This document shows, in pieces, positions 36,173-36,285 of a stretch of DNA of 36,285 bases; the stretch's first letter is position 1, and the number at the start of each line of letters is the position of its first letter. The notes below the pieces were generated by a model that searched no databases, was not told where the DNA came from, and saw nothing but the letters and a program-made list of their open reading frames with translations. Source of the stretch: a virus; IMG/VR virus record IMGVR_UViG_3300013094_000139, positions 1-36,285 of that record; one strand, given 5' to 3'. The position numbers were made by a program, and so were the translations under genes.

Positions 36173-36283
36173 ATGGATGATGTTTTAATTTTTATACTTA
36201 TGGTTATCATCATAGGTGGTTGCTATTGTTATGATTGGTATCAAAGGACTCACAAAGATGACATCGGACTCAAAGAAGACTGA
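36173..36283 (+). CDS. 36-aa single-pass membrane peptide of unknown function
   Basis: A complete short frame from ATG to TGA with AAAGGA at 36159-36164, eight bases before the start. Residues 4-15 (VLIFILMVIIIG with neighbours) form one hydrophobic membrane segment, followed by CYCYDWYQ and a charged tail RTHKDDIGLKED. The likely arrangement is N-terminus out or in with a short cytoplasmic charged tail; direction is not certain. It lies at the end of the fibre cluster, a place where phages may carry lysis-related or membrane peptides, but no family is recognised. The good ribosome site and the intact frame argue that it is translated. Confidence 0.55.
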   Translation: MDDVLIFILMVIIIGGCYCYDWYQRTHKDDIGLKED

Positions 36284-36285
36284 TA

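Noticed and set aside
35890-36180. A 96-codon plus-strand frame overlapping the adhesin end
   Set aside because: An alternate-frame shadow of the glycine-rich region; it has no ribosome site of its own and runs into the start of the 36-aa gene.

Overview
This window is a compact, AT-rich stretch in which every gene reads rightward on the + strand with almost no intergenic space. It looks like the tail/baseplate and tail-fibre module of a large T4-like (contractile-tail) bacteriophage. The gene order and several long conserved signatures resemble the T4-like phages of marine and freshwater bacteria (cyanophage or pelagiphage style) more than enteric T4. The host cannot be read from the sequence. 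No integrase, insertion sequence, tRNA, rRNA or CRISPR array is visible.

Region 1 (1-10924) is the baseplate core: the 3' part of a probable gp48-like tail-tube cap gene, gp53, a gp27-like hub protein with an unusual coiled-coil and Ser/Asn/Thr-rich N-terminus, a gp5-like spike without a lysozyme domain but with a long extra C-terminal half, gp25, and an enlarged gp6. Region 2 (10939-27711) is one uninterrupted gene of 5590 codons, almost half the window. It sits where T4 carries gp7/gp8 and is a mosaic of conserved phage structural segments, two apparent seven-bladed beta-propellers of different families (FG-GAP and Asp-box), carbohydrate-binding-like modules and nested beta domains. Region 3 (27723-36283) holds a 50-codon gene related to the start of its neighbour, a conserved 206-aa structural protein, three fibre/adhesin genes and a 36-aa single-pass membrane peptide.

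Three copies of GATAAATA, matching the NATAAATA late-promoter motif of T4-like phages, lie at gene boundaries (before gp6, before the 50-codon gene, before the first fibre). They suggest late expression in a few overlapping transcripts. Most starts have a clear Shine-Dalgarno sequence, often inside the end of the preceding gene, and two junctions are TAATG overlaps.

The most unusual item is the 1757-aa fibre protein. An alpha/beta-hydrolase (esterase/lipase) fold of about 330 residues is inserted into the conserved fibre N-terminus. The oxyanion HGG motif and plausible catalytic Asp and His are present, but the nucleophile-elbow serine is replaced by glycine. The altered elbow is encoded by a perfect 6-bp tandem repeat. 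This suggests a dead esterase reused as a binding module. The Gly-rich adhesin after it carries three exact 17-bp GC-rich repeats that could promote recombination.
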